Shown here piece after piece: positions 7,923 through 17,298 of a stretch of 49,547 nucleotides of DNA. This stretch comes from Pseudomonas guariconensis (GTDB taxonomy: Bacteria; Pseudomonadota; Gammaproteobacteria; Pseudomonadales; Pseudomonadaceae), in contig NZ_JAMYBK010000032.1 in NCBI RefSeq assembly GCF_024127895.1, positions 1 through 49,547 of the forward strand. The letters are read 5' to 3'. The number at the start of each line of letters is the position of its first letter. Within the stretch, counting starts at the first letter, position 1. Position numbers and translations under genes: made by a program. The notes under the pieces are model-generated. The model was given only the letters and a program-made list of their open reading frames with translations. It had not been told where the DNA came from and did no database searches.

Positions 7923-8930
7923 TCAGTGATAGCCCTGATCATGGGTCACCTTGCCACGGAACACGTAGTAGCTCCAGAAGGTGTACCCCAGGATGAACGG
8001 CAGGATGAACAACGTGCCCACCAGCATGAAGCCCTGGCTCTGCGGCGGAGCCGCGGCATCCCAGATGGAGATCGACGGCGGGATGATGTTCGGCCACAGG
8101 CTGATGCCCAGGCCGCTGTAGCCGAGGAAGATCAGCACCAGGGTCAGCACGAACGGGGTGTAGTGGGCATTGCGTGCCACCGCCCGCAGCAGCCCGTAGA
8201 AGGTCACCAGCACCAGGATCGGCACCGGCATGAACCAGATCAGGTTGGGCAGGCTGAACCAGCGCTCGGCGATCTGCGGATAGGCCAGCGGCGTCCACAG
8301 GCTGACGATACCGATCACCACCAGTAGCACCAGCGCCAGGGGCCGAGCCAGGTCATGCATCTGCTGCTGCAGCGGGCCTTCGGTCTTCATGATCAGCCAG
8401 GTGCAACCGAGCAAGGTGTAGGCGACGATCAGGCCGAGCCCGCTGAACAGGCTGAACGGGGTGAGCCAGTCCAGCGAACCACCGGCATAGTGGCGATCGA
8501 CCACCTTGAAGCCTTCGATGAAAGCACCCAGGGCCACACCCTGGAAGAAGGTGGCGACCAGCGACCCCCAGATGAAGGCCTTGTCCCAGATATGGCGCTT
8601 GGCGGCCGTGGCCTTGAAGCGGAACTCGAACGCCACGCCGCGGAAGATCAGCCCCACCAGCATGAGGATCAGCGGCAGGTACAGCGCCTCCAACACCACC
8701 GAATAGGCCATGGGGAACGCACCGAACAGTCCCGCGCCGCCCAGCACCAGCCAGGTTTCGTTGCCGTCCCATACCGGGGCGACGGTGTTCATCATCACGT
8801 CACGGTCACGCTCGCCCTTGACGAAGGGGAAGAGCATGCCGATCCCTAAGTCGAAGCCGTCCATCACCACGTACATCATGACGCCGAAGATGATGATCAC
8901 GGCCCAGATCAACGGAAGATCGATACCCAT
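7923..8930 (-). CDS. cioB: Cyanide-insensitive quinol oxidase subunit II (CioB)
   Basis: A 335-residue inner-membrane subunit of the bd-type quinol oxidase, homologous to CydB. About eight to nine hydrophobic helices are visible. The N-terminus (MGIDLPLIWAVIIIFGVMMYVVMDGFDLG) has the YVVMDGFDLG block near the start that is characteristic of CydB/CioB, and the WDGNETWLV block follows. It supports the haem-bearing subunit and has no haem ligands of its own. It begins 3 bp after the cioA stop, so translation is probably coupled. The operon provides respiration when the copper haem oxidases are inhibited, for example by cyanide. Confidence 0.95.
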   Translation of the reverse strand: MGIDLPLIWAVIIIFGVMMYVVMDGFDLGIGMLFPFVKGERDRDVMMNTVAPVWDGNETWLVLGGAGLFGAFPMAYSVVLEALYLPLILMLVGLIFRGVAFEFRFKATAAKRHIWDKAFIWGSLVATFFQGVALGAFIEGFKVVDRHYAGGSLDWLTPFSLFSGLGLIVAYTLLGCTWLIMKTEGPLQQQMHDLARPLALVLLVVIGIVSLWTPLAYPQIAERWFSLPNLIWFMPVPILVLVTFYGLLRAVARNAHYTPFVLTLVLIFLGYSGLGISLWPNIIPPSISIWDAAAPPQSQGFMLVGTLFILPFILGYTFWSYYVFRGKVTHDQGYH

Positions 8931-8933
8931 GGC

Positions 8934-10373
<1,440 letters not shown>

Positions 10374-10739
10374 AGTGCTTCCTCTTCAGGTAATCCGGCG
10401 TCCAGGCCGATGGCCTTCACGCCCACAGCCCCCACGGTTATCGAGTGCGGCGCGCTGGAATTGTTCTGTTCGATCGCAGGGAGTCCGGCCATCAGGCCGA
10501 ATCGTTGCATCTGGAACTATTGACCCAGGTCAACGACTGCTGGAAAGCATAGACGCGAATGGCCGGATGGAGCGTGTGGTTGATTGCCGCGTGACCGGTT
10601 GCCTCACCCGCTTGCAAATGAGTGGCATGGGTGATCCCACAGGGTTCTTCGTCAGTCGCACGCCTTCTGAAAAAGTAACTATTTGTTACAGTCAGATGAT
10701 ACCCTGCATCCCCTCTACCACCGAGGTTGCAGATCTGCG
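10374..10739. other. 366-bp intergenic region between cioA and the MFS gene
   Basis: This divergent region should hold the promoters of cioA (minus) and the MFS gene (plus). Apart from the Anr-like site at 10520 I see no gene, no repeat of note and no clear hairpin. The segment near 10670-10700 (AAAAAGTAACTATTTGTTACAGTCAGATGAT) is AT-richer and is the likeliest position for the MFS promoter. Confidence 0.5.
10520..10533. promoter_or_regulatory. Anr/FNR-type operator in the cioA promoter region
   Basis: TTGACCCAGGTCAA is a perfect dyad with the FNR/Anr layout TTGAY-N4-RTCAA. It lies about 147 bp upstream of cioA. In P. aeruginosa Anr represses cioAB when oxygen is low, so a role here fits, although the distance is large. 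Confidence 0.5.
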
Positions 10740-11960
10740 ATGCCCGACTCCGCCCCGCTGCTGTTGCGCCACCACCGCCCCTTCCTCGCCTTCTGGCTGG
10801 CCCGTGTGTTCACCGCCAGCGGCTTCCAGATGCTCACCGTGGCCATCGGTTGGCACCTCTACCAGTTGACCGGCAACGTCCTGGACCTGGGCTGGGTCGG
10901 CCTGGTGGAGTTCGCGCCGCGGGTGCTGTTCATGCTGCACACCGGCCACGTGGCCGATCGTTACGACCGCCGCCGTGTCGCCGCCCTGTGCCAGAGCCTG
11001 CAGGCCTCGATCGCACTGGCCCTGGCAGTGGGCAGCGCCACCGACAATGTCAGCCGCGAGCTGATCTTCATCCTCGCCTTCCTGCTCGGCGCCACTCGCT
11101 CCTTCGAAATGCCGGCGACCCAGGCCCTGCTGCCCAATGTCGTACCGCCAGGGCTGTTTCCGCGAGCCGTGGCAGCCTCGGCCTCGGCGACCCAGTCAGC
11201 GACCATCGTCGCCCCGGCCGTGGGTGGCTTCCTCTATGCCTTCGGCAGCCTCTGGGTGTATGCGCCGACGGTCGCCCTGTACGCCATCGCCTGCCTGCTG
11301 ACCCTGAGCCTCGACGCTCGCCAGCAGCTCCCCCAGCGCGGTCGCGCCAACCTCGAATCGCTGCTGGCCGGCATCCGTTTCATCCGCAGCCGCCGGGACA
11401 TCTTCGGGGCCATTTCCCTGGACCTGTTCGCCGTGCTGCTCGGTGGCGCCACGGCGCTGCTGCCGGTATTCGCCAAGGACATCCTGCTCACCGGCGCCTG
11501 GGGCCTGGGCCTGCTGCGCTCGGCGCCGGCGGTGGGGGCGCTGATGATGTCGCTGTGGCTGGCGCGCTTCCCGGTGGAGCGCAAGGTGGGCCTGATCATG
11601 TTCACCGCCGTCGGCGTGTTCGGCGTGGCGACCATCGCCTTCGGCCTGTCCACCTCGTTCTGGTTCTCCCTGGCCGTGCTGGTGGTGCTCGGTGCGGCCG
11701 ACATGATCAGCATGGTCATCCGCGGTGCCTTCGTGCAGTTGGAGACGCCGGATGAGATGCGCGGGCGGGTCAGTGCGGTGAACGGCTTGTTCATCGGCGC
11801 CTCCAACCAACTCGGGGAGTTCGAGTCAGGGGTGACGGCGCACTGGTTCGGCACGGTGCCGGCGGTGGTGCTGGGCGGCGTGGGCACGCTGGTGGTGACC
11901 GGGATGTGGATGAAACTGTTCCCGACCCTGGCCAAGCGCGACCGGTTGCACGAAGGCTAG
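10740..11960 (+). CDS. MFS transporter, EntS-like (MFS_3) exporter
   Basis: A 406-residue major-facilitator protein with 12 predicted membrane helices. The N-terminal part (FLAFWLARVFTASGFQMLTVAIGWHLYQLTG) and the cytoplasmic loop ADRYDRRRV between helices 2 and 3 match the MFS signature. The overall pattern resembles the EntS/MFS_3 group, which includes enterobactin and drug exporters. ATG 10740 is preferred over an in-frame ATG 57 nt earlier, since it yields the usual short N-terminus; the ribosome site is weak (GAGG, about 13 nt upstream). It stands alone between cioA and the purine permease. The substrate cannot be read from the sequence. Confidence 0.85.
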   Translation: MPDSAPLLLRHHRPFLAFWLARVFTASGFQMLTVAIGWHLYQLTGNVLDLGWVGLVEFAPRVLFMLHTGHVADRYDRRRVAALCQSLQASIALALAVGSATDNVSRELIFILAFLLGATRSFEMPATQALLPNVVPPGLFPRAVAASASATQSATIVAPAVGGFLYAFGSLWVYAPTVALYAIACLLTLSLDARQQLPQRGRANLESLLAGIRFIRSRRDIFGAISLDLFAVLLGGATALLPVFAKDILLTGAWGLGLLRSAPAVGALMMSLWLARFPVERKVGLIMFTAVGVFGVATIAFGLSTSFWFSLAVLVVLGAADMISMVIRGAFVQLETPDEMRGRVSAVNGLFIGASNQLGEFESGVTAHWFGTVPAVVLGGVGTLVVTGMWMKLFPTLAKRDRLHEG

Positions 11961-12152
11961 GCATGTGCCGAGCCTGTGCCGCGGTATGCCACCCACCCCG
12001 CCCGTCCCGGCGCCCATAGGCCCCCGCCATCCATGCTGGTATGATGCGCGGCTTTTTTCAGCCCCACGCAAATCCACGGCATCCGCTACGGTCTGTGCTT
12101 TGCTGATGGGGTCGATACATTCACGGCGCCGGGGGCGCCTTGGGGAGCGGGC

Positions 12153-13448
12153 ATGCTGGAAAGGCTGTTTCAACTAAGAGCACACAACACCAACGTGCGC
12201 ACCGAGATACTCGCGGGCGTCACCACCTTCCTGGCCATGGCCTACATCCTGTTCGTCAACCCGAGCATCCTCGGCGAGACCGGCATGGACAAGGGTGCGA
12301 TCTTCGTCGCCACCTGCCTGGCCGCGGCCATCGGCTCAGCGACCATGGGCCTGATCGCCAACTACCCGATCGCCCTGGCGCCCGGCATGGGCCTGAACGC
12401 CTTCTTCACCTATACCGTGGTCCTGCACATGGGTCACACCTGGCAGGTCGCGCTGGGTGCGGTGTTCCTCTCGGCGGTGCTGTTCTTCCTGCTGTCGATC
12501 TTCCGTATCCGCGAGTGGATCGTGAACAGCATCCCGCTGCCGCTGCGCTCGGCCATCGCGGCGGGCATCGGCCTGTTCCTGGCGCTGATCGCCCTGCACA
12601 ACGCCGGCATCGTGGTCGACAACCCGGCGACCCTGGTGGGCCTGGGTGACCTCAAGCAACCCGCGCCGATCCTGGCGACCCTTGGCTTCTTCCTGATCGT
12701 CGCGCTCGAATCGCTGAAGGTGCGCGGCGCGGTGCTGATCGGCATCCTCGCGATCACCCTGGCCTCGATCCTGCTGGGCGTGACGCCGTTCGGCGGCATC
12801 GTCTCCATGCCACCGTCGCTGGCGCCGACCTTCCTGCAGCTGGACATCGCCGGCGCCCTCGACGTGGGCCTGGTCAGCGTGATCTTCGCCTTCCTGTTCG
12901 TCGACCTGTTCGACAACTCCGGCACCCTGATCGGCGTGGCCAAGCGCGCGGGGCTGATGGGCAAGGACGGCTACATGCCGAAGATGGGCCGAGCCCTGAT
13001 CGCCGACAGTACCGCAGCCATGGCCGGCTCCCTGCTGGGCACCTCGACCACCACCAGCTACATCGAATCCGCCGCGGGCGTGAGTGCGGGCGGGCGTACG
13101 GGCCTGACCGCCATCGTGGTCGCCATGCTGTTCCTCCTGGCGCTGTTCTTCGCCCCACTGGCCGGCAGCGTACCGGCCTTCGCCACCGCCCCGGCGCTGC
13201 TGTTCGTCGCGGTGCTGATGGCCTCGGGCCTGGCGGAAATAAACTGGGACGACGTCACCGAGGCCGCGCCCGTGGTGGTCACCGCCCTGGCCATGCCGCT
13301 GACCTACTCGATCGCCAACGGCATCGCCTTCGGTTTCATCGCCTGGACCGCCGTCAAGCTGATCTCCGGTCGCTACCGCGACCTGAACTCGGCCCTGGTG
13401 ATCCTGTCCATCCTGTTCGTCATCAAGCTGGGCTGGCTCAACGCATGA
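12153..13448 (+). CDS. AzgA-type adenine/guanine/hypoxanthine permease
   Basis: A 431-residue inner-membrane permease of the AzgA-like NCS2 branch. The N-terminus runs from NVRTEILAGVTTFLAMAYILFVNP, a hallmark of this branch, through the APGMGLNAFF motif to LFDNSGTLIGVAKRAGL, the substrate region. About 13 hydrophobic segments are visible. E. coli relatives carry adenine (AdeP) or guanine and hypoxanthine (GhxP); the sequence alone does not decide. GGGGAGCGGGC precedes the ATG. The stop overlaps the trmA start by 4 bp, so the two are co-transcribed and probably translationally coupled. With the permease at 1130 the window encodes two separate purine uptake systems. Confidence 0.9.
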   Translation: MLERLFQLRAHNTNVRTEILAGVTTFLAMAYILFVNPSILGETGMDKGAIFVATCLAAAIGSATMGLIANYPIALAPGMGLNAFFTYTVVLHMGHTWQVALGAVFLSAVLFFLLSIFRIREWIVNSIPLPLRSAIAAGIGLFLALIALHNAGIVVDNPATLVGLGDLKQPAPILATLGFFLIVALESLKVRGAVLIGILAITLASILLGVTPFGGIVSMPPSLAPTFLQLDIAGALDVGLVSVIFAFLFVDLFDNSGTLIGVAKRAGLMGKDGYMPKMGRALIADSTAAMAGSLLGTSTTTSYIESAAGVSAGGRTGLTAIVVAMLFLLALFFAPLAGSVPAFATAPALLFVAVLMASGLAEINWDDVTEAAPVVVTALAMPLTYSIANGIAFGFIAWTAVKLISGRYRDLNSALVILSILFVIKLGWLNA

Positions 13449-14530
13449 GTGCTGTCTTCGATCCTTCCACCTATGCCACGCAACTGGACGCCAAGGTCAC
13501 CCGCCTGCGCGAGCTGCTGGCACCGTTCGACGCGCCGGAACCGGCCGTGTTCGACTCGCCGCGCGAGCACTATCGCCTGCGCGCCGAATTCCGCCTGTGG
13601 CGCGAGGACGGCCAGCGCCACTACGCGATGTTCGCCCCGGGCGAGAAGCACACGCCGATCCTGATCGACGACTTCCCCATCGCCAGCCAGCGGATCACTG
13701 CCTTGATGCCGCGCCTGAAAGCCGCCTGGCAGGCCAGCGAGGCGCTGAGCAACCGGCTGTTCCAGGTGGAGTTCCTCACCACCCTGGCCGGCGATGCCAT
13801 GGTCACCCTGTGCTACCACCGCCCGCTGGACGAAGCCTGGGAAATCGCCGCGCGACAGTTGGCCGACGAGCTGGGCGTCAGCATCATCGGCCGTTCCAAG
13901 GGCAAGCGCCTGGTCATCGGCCGCGACTATGCCGTGGAAAGACTCAAGGTGGCCGGCCGCGTGTTCAGCTACCGCCAGCCGGAAGGCGCCTTCACCCAGC
14001 CCAACGGCGCGGTGAACCAGAAGATGCTGGGCTGGGCCTTCGAGGCCATGGGCGAGCGTGATGACGACCTGCTGGAGCTGTACTGCGGCAACGGCAACTT
14101 CACCCTGCCGCTGGCCACCCGCGCGCGCCAGGTGCTGGCCACCGAGATCAGCAAGACCTCGGTCAATGCCGCGCTGAGCAACCTGGATGAGAACGGTGTG
14201 GATAACGTTCGGCTGGTGCGCCTGTCGGCCGAAGAGCTGACCCAGGCCCTGAACGAGGTTCGCCCGTTCCGCCGGCTCGAAGGCATCGACCTGAAGGGCT
14301 ATGCGTTCGGCACGGTGTTCGTCGACCCGCCGCGTGCCGGCATGGACCCGGACACCTGCGAACTGGCCCGGCGCTTCGAGCGCATCCTGTACATCTCGTG
14401 CAACCCCGAGACCCTGGCGGCGAACATCGCCCAGTTGCACGACACCCACCGCATCGAGCGCTGCGCGCTGTTCGACCAGTTCCCGTATACCCACCACATG
14501 GAAAGCGGCGTGCTGCTGGTACGGCGCTGA
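13445..14530 (+). CDS. trmA: tRNA (uracil-54-C5)-methyltransferase TrmA
   Basis: A 361-residue cytoplasmic enzyme that makes ribothymidine (m5U54) in tRNA. The order of motifs is that of TrmA: QPNGAVNQKM, the SAM-binding ELYCGNGNF at 211-219, DPPRAGMDP, and the nucleophile C319 in ISCNPETLAAN, followed near the end by the general-base glutamate in HHMESG. It lacks the TRAM domain and iron-sulfur cysteines of RlmD, which supports TrmA. The ATG overlaps the permease stop (ATGA). A REP pair follows the stop. Coupling of a housekeeping tRNA enzyme to a purine permease is unusual, and I see no functional reason. Confidence 0.96.
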   Translation: MSAVFDPSTYATQLDAKVTRLRELLAPFDAPEPAVFDSPREHYRLRAEFRLWREDGQRHYAMFAPGEKHTPILIDDFPIASQRITALMPRLKAAWQASEALSNRLFQVEFLTTLAGDAMVTLCYHRPLDEAWEIAARQLADELGVSIIGRSKGKRLVIGRDYAVERLKVAGRVFSYRQPEGAFTQPNGAVNQKMLGWAFEAMGERDDDLLELYCGNGNFTLPLATRARQVLATEISKTSVNAALSNLDENGVDNVRLVRLSAEELTQALNEVRPFRRLEGIDLKGYAFGTVFVDPPRAGMDPDTCELARRFERILYISCNPETLAANIAQLHDTHRIERCALFDQFPYTHHMESGVLLVRR

Positions 14531-14543
14531 CCGCACGGGCGCT

Positions 14544-14625
14544 ATCGCCGGCAAGCAGGCTTCCACAGGCAATGCGCTGAGCTTGAGGGCTACGCGGTGC
14601 CTGTGGAAACCAGCTTGCCGGCGAT
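14544..14625. repeat. REP-type inverted pair between trmA and pcaG
   Basis: Two 28-bp arms at 14544-14571 and 14598-14625 are inverted copies with two mismatches, 26 bp apart. Each contains GCCGGCAAGC and TTCCACAGG, the core of P. putida group REP elements. It fills the convergent gap and may end both transcripts. Confidence 0.8.
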
Positions 14626-14639
14626 GCTTTTCCGGTGCA

Positions 14640-15245
14640 TCAGAAGTCGAAGAACACCGTCTCTCCTTCTCCCTGAATGCGGATATCGAAGCGATACGCC
14701 GCCTGGCCTTCCACCTCGCAGCGCCTGGCGATCAGCGTCTCGCGCCGCTGCGGCTGCTCGATCAGGTTGAGCACCGGGCACGTGGCGTTGGCCTCGGCCT
14801 CATCGTCGAAATACAACCGCGTATGCAGGTGGATGTTGATGCCACGGGCGAACAGGCTGATGTTGATATGCGGCGCCATGGGTACGCCCGCGGCATTCTT
14901 CACCACCCCTGGCTTGACCGTGTGCAGGGCCCACTCGCCGGCGTCGAAGGTGGTGGCGGTGCGGCCGAAGCTGTTGAAGGCGTTTTCCAGGTTGTAGTGG
15001 TCCTGGTACTCGCCGCTGGCGTCGGCTTGCCAGAACTCCAGGAACGAATCGCGCACCAGGTGGCCGTTGCCGTCATACACGTGGCCGATCAACAGGATGT
15101 GCTCGCCCGGCGCGTGCGGCTTGGCCAGGCGGTTCCAGATCTCCTGGTCGCGGGTCGGGTTGCCGGCCGCCGCCAGGGCGAGGCCGATATGCACGTAGGG
15201 GCCGGCGGTCTGCGAAGGGGTTTCCGGCAGCAGTTCGATAGGCAT
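14640..15245 (-). CDS. pcaG: Protocatechuate 3,4-dioxygenase alpha subunit
   Basis: A 201-residue subunit of the intradiol dioxygenase that cleaves protocatechuate to beta-carboxy-cis,cis-muconate in the beta-ketoadipate pathway. It has the intradiol fold (GPYVHIGLALA near the start, then a domain with HINISLFARGINIHLHTRLYF), but the iron ligands are supplied by PcaH; the alpha subunit shapes the pocket. It starts 10 bp after the pcaH stop on the same strand, and its length is usual. The two form the (alpha-beta-Fe)12 enzyme. No other pca genes are in the window, as in P. putida, where pcaHG lie apart from the other pca genes. Confidence 0.96.
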   Translation of the reverse strand: MPIELLPETPSQTAGPYVHIGLALAAAGNPTRDQEIWNRLAKPHAPGEHILLIGHVYDGNGHLVRDSFLEFWQADASGEYQDHYNLENAFNSFGRTATTFDAGEWALHTVKPGVVKNAAGVPMAPHINISLFARGINIHLHTRLYFDDEAEANATCPVLNLIEQPQRRETLIARRCEVEGQAAYRFDIRIQGEGETVFFDF

Positions 15246-15255
15246 GGCAGGCTCC

Positions 15256-15975
15256 TCAGCAGTTCTCGAAGTGGCTCTTGCGCTGGCCGCGCAGCACGAT
15301 GTCGAAGCGATAGGCCAGGCAGTCCATGGGGTTGGCGTTGCTCATGTCGAGCTTGGCGATCAGCCGCTGTACCGCGTCGGGGTTGGCGATCGACTTGACG
15401 ATCGGGCACAGCGGGATCAGCGGGTCACCTTCGAAATACAGCTGGGTGATCAGCCGGGTGGCGATCGACGGGCCGCTGATCGACACATGGATATGCGCCG
15501 GACGCCAATCGTTGGGGCCGTTGCGCCAGGGGTAGGGGCCAGGCTTGATGGTGCGGAAGCTGTAGTAGCCGTCGCGGTCGGTCAAGCAGCGGCCAACACC
15601 GCCGAAATTCGGGTCCAGCGGCGCCAGGTAGCGATCGTTCTTGTGCCGGTAGCGACCACCGGCGTTGGCCTGCCACATCTCCACCAGGGTGTTGGGCACC
15701 GGCGTGCCGTACTGGTCGAGCACACGCCCGGCCACGATGATGCGCTCGCCGATCGGCAGGCCGCCATGGTTGAAATTCAGCAGCAGATCGTTGTCGTGGG
15801 GGCCGAAACCGAGGTGGGAAAAGTCCGGGCCGGTGCTTTCGCTGATCGACTGCGGGATGCTCACCAAGGCTTGGCGCGGGGAGCGTGCCACGGACGTCTT
15901 GTAGTCGGGGGTGAAGGCCTTGGGGTGCCAGTTGCGATCACGGATCACGAAGCGGCGGGTGTCCTGGGCGGGCAT
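15256..15975 (-). CDS. pcaH: Protocatechuate 3,4-dioxygenase beta subunit (iron-binding)
   Basis: A 239-residue catalytic subunit. The four ligands of the non-haem Fe(III), known as Tyr108, Tyr147, His160 and His162 in the P. putida enzyme, are seen here, counting the initiator Met, as Y109, Y148, H161 and H163 (the last two in the HIHV motif). The ring of protocatechuate is opened between the two hydroxyls. AGAGAGG lies before the ATG. It heads pcaH-pcaG. The palindrome at 16077, about 100 bp upstream, matches the known PcaQ operator. No pcaQ-like gene is adjacent, so the regulator must be encoded elsewhere. Confidence 0.97.
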   Translation of the reverse strand: MPAQDTRRFVIRDRNWHPKAFTPDYKTSVARSPRQALVSIPQSISESTGPDFSHLGFGPHDNDLLLNFNHGGLPIGERIIVAGRVLDQYGTPVPNTLVEMWQANAGGRYRHKNDRYLAPLDPNFGGVGRCLTDRDGYYSFRTIKPGPYPWRNGPNDWRPAHIHVSISGPSIATRLITQLYFEGDPLIPLCPIVKSIANPDAVQRLIAKLDMSNANPMDCLAYRFDIVLRGQRKSHFENC

Positions 15976-16076
15976 GCCGTTTTCCTCTCTTGGAATTATG
16001 GAGTCGCCTGTGCGTGGCAGGCTGGCCTGCAGTTTCGAACAGGCCGGGCAGCGTGAATATTGAAAACATGCCGACC

Positions 16077-16100
16077 ATCCATAACCTTTTGGTTATGGAT
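16077..16100. promoter_or_regulatory. PcaQ-type operator upstream of pcaHG
   Basis: Perfect 10-bp arms, ATCCATAACC and GGTTATGGAT, flank TTTT. The core ATAACC-N4-GGTT is the published binding pattern of the LysR regulator PcaQ, which activates pca genes in alphaproteobacteria (known from literature). It lies 102 bp before pcaH and 76 bp before the divergent metallopeptidase gene. Confidence 0.7.
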
Positions 16101-16175
16101 GCACACGCCGGCTGACAGGCGCAGCGACACTGAACTAATCTTTGTCTTCATGTTTCACGCTCCGGAGAGCATTTC

Positions 16176-17063
16176 ATGGAATGGCGAAAAGGCCGACGCA
16201 GCGACAACGTAGTCGATGCCCGCGGCGCAGGTGGTGGCGGCGGCATGCGTTTTGGCGGCGGCAAGGGGTTGGGGCTTGGCGCGATCCTGCTGATCGTGGG
16301 GATCGGCTGGATCACCGGGCAGGATCCGTTGCAGATCCTCGGCCAGATCGCCGGCCAGATGGAGCAGCAACAGCAGCAGGTCCCTGCCGGGGCGGGTGGC
16401 AAGGCACCGCCGGCCAACGACGAGCAGGCCGAGTTCGTCGCCTCGATCCTCGGCGACACCGAAGATACCTGGAAAGCCCTGTTCGCCCAGGCCGGCAAAC
16501 AGTACCGCGACCCCAAGCTGGTGCTGTTCAGCGGCCAGGTCAGCTCGGCCTGCGGTTTCGCCTCCTCGGCGGTCGGACCGTTCTACTGCCCGGCCGACCA
16601 ACGGGTGTACCTGGACATGACGTTCTTCCGCGAAATGGAAACCCGCTTCGCCGCCGCCGGCGACTTCGCCCAGGCCTATGTGATCGCCCATGAGATCGGC
16701 CACCATGTGCAGACCCTGCTGGGGGTCTCTGCCCAGGTCGACGCTGCCCGCCGCAGTGGCCAGCGCATGGAGGGCGACAACGGCCTGCTGGTGCGCCAGG
16801 AGCTGCAGGCCGACTGCCTGGCCGGGGTCTGGGCCTACCAGGCGCAGAAACGCCTGAACTGGCTGGAGCCGGGCGATGTCGAGGAAGCCCTCAGCGCCGC
16901 CAATGCCATCGGCGACGACCGCCTGCAGCAGCGCGGCCAGGGCCGCGTGGTGCCGGACTCGTTCACTCATGGCACCTCGGCCCAGCGTGTGCGCTGGTTC
17001 AAGGCTGGTTTTTCCAGCGGCGACGTCAATCGCTGCGATACCTTCAACGCACGCAACCTCTGA
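16176..17063 (+). CDS. ypfJ: Neutral zinc metallopeptidase, YpfJ family
   Basis: A 295-residue protein of the KPN_02809/YpfJ family. The N-terminus is basic and glycine-rich, followed by one membrane helix at about 33-47, so the catalytic domain is probably periplasmic. The zinc motif HEIGH has H172, E173 and H176; E209 in the following ELQADC segment is the likely third ligand. Substrates are not known for this family. It is divergent from pcaH but has no obvious link to aromatic catabolism. GGAG stands before the ATG (CCGGAGAGCATTTC). It is monocistronic. Confidence 0.9.
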   Translation: MEWRKGRRSDNVVDARGAGGGGGMRFGGGKGLGLGAILLIVGIGWITGQDPLQILGQIAGQMEQQQQQVPAGAGGKAPPANDEQAEFVASILGDTEDTWKALFAQAGKQYRDPKLVLFSGQVSSACGFASSAVGPFYCPADQRVYLDMTFFREMETRFAAAGDFAQAYVIAHEIGHHVQTLLGVSAQVDAARRSGQRMEGDNGLLVRQELQADCLAGVWAYQAQKRLNWLEPGDVEEALSAANAIGDDRLQQRGQGRVVPDSFTHGTSAQRVRWFKAGFSSGDVNRCDTFNARNL

Positions 17064-17181
17064 AACCCACCTAACCCCCCATTCGCGGCGCTCCGGCGTC
17101 CCGGCAAGCCCGCGAATGGGGCGCAGAGCGCCCTCCGCGATCTCCCGCACGCAAACGTTTCAAATGTTCTCGAAAAAGCGT

Positions 17182-17208
17182 TTCAGCTTCGGCCCTGCTT
17201 GCCGATAA
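17182..17208 (+). promoter_or_regulatory. FliA (sigma-28) type promoter for mcpS
   Basis: GCCGATAA at 17201-17208 is a perfect flagellar sigma-28 minus-10 element. The partial minus-35 TTCAGCTT lies at 17182-17189 with the expected 11-nt spacer. Transcription would start near 17215, leaving a leader of about 85 nt before the chemoreceptor ATG. Flagellar sigma control of chemoreceptor genes is well known. Confidence 0.65.
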
Positions 17209-17298
17209 CCCCTCCACGAATCAGCGGGCCCACCTGATAACAACAAACGCCCGGCGGTTGGAGATCAAGAGAGCGAAAATCACTTCGGGAGAGCGTGC

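Noticed and set aside
11961..12152. Purine riboswitch before the AzgA-type permease
   Set aside because: No conserved purine-aptamer core or three-way-junction pattern is visible; ordinary leader sequence.
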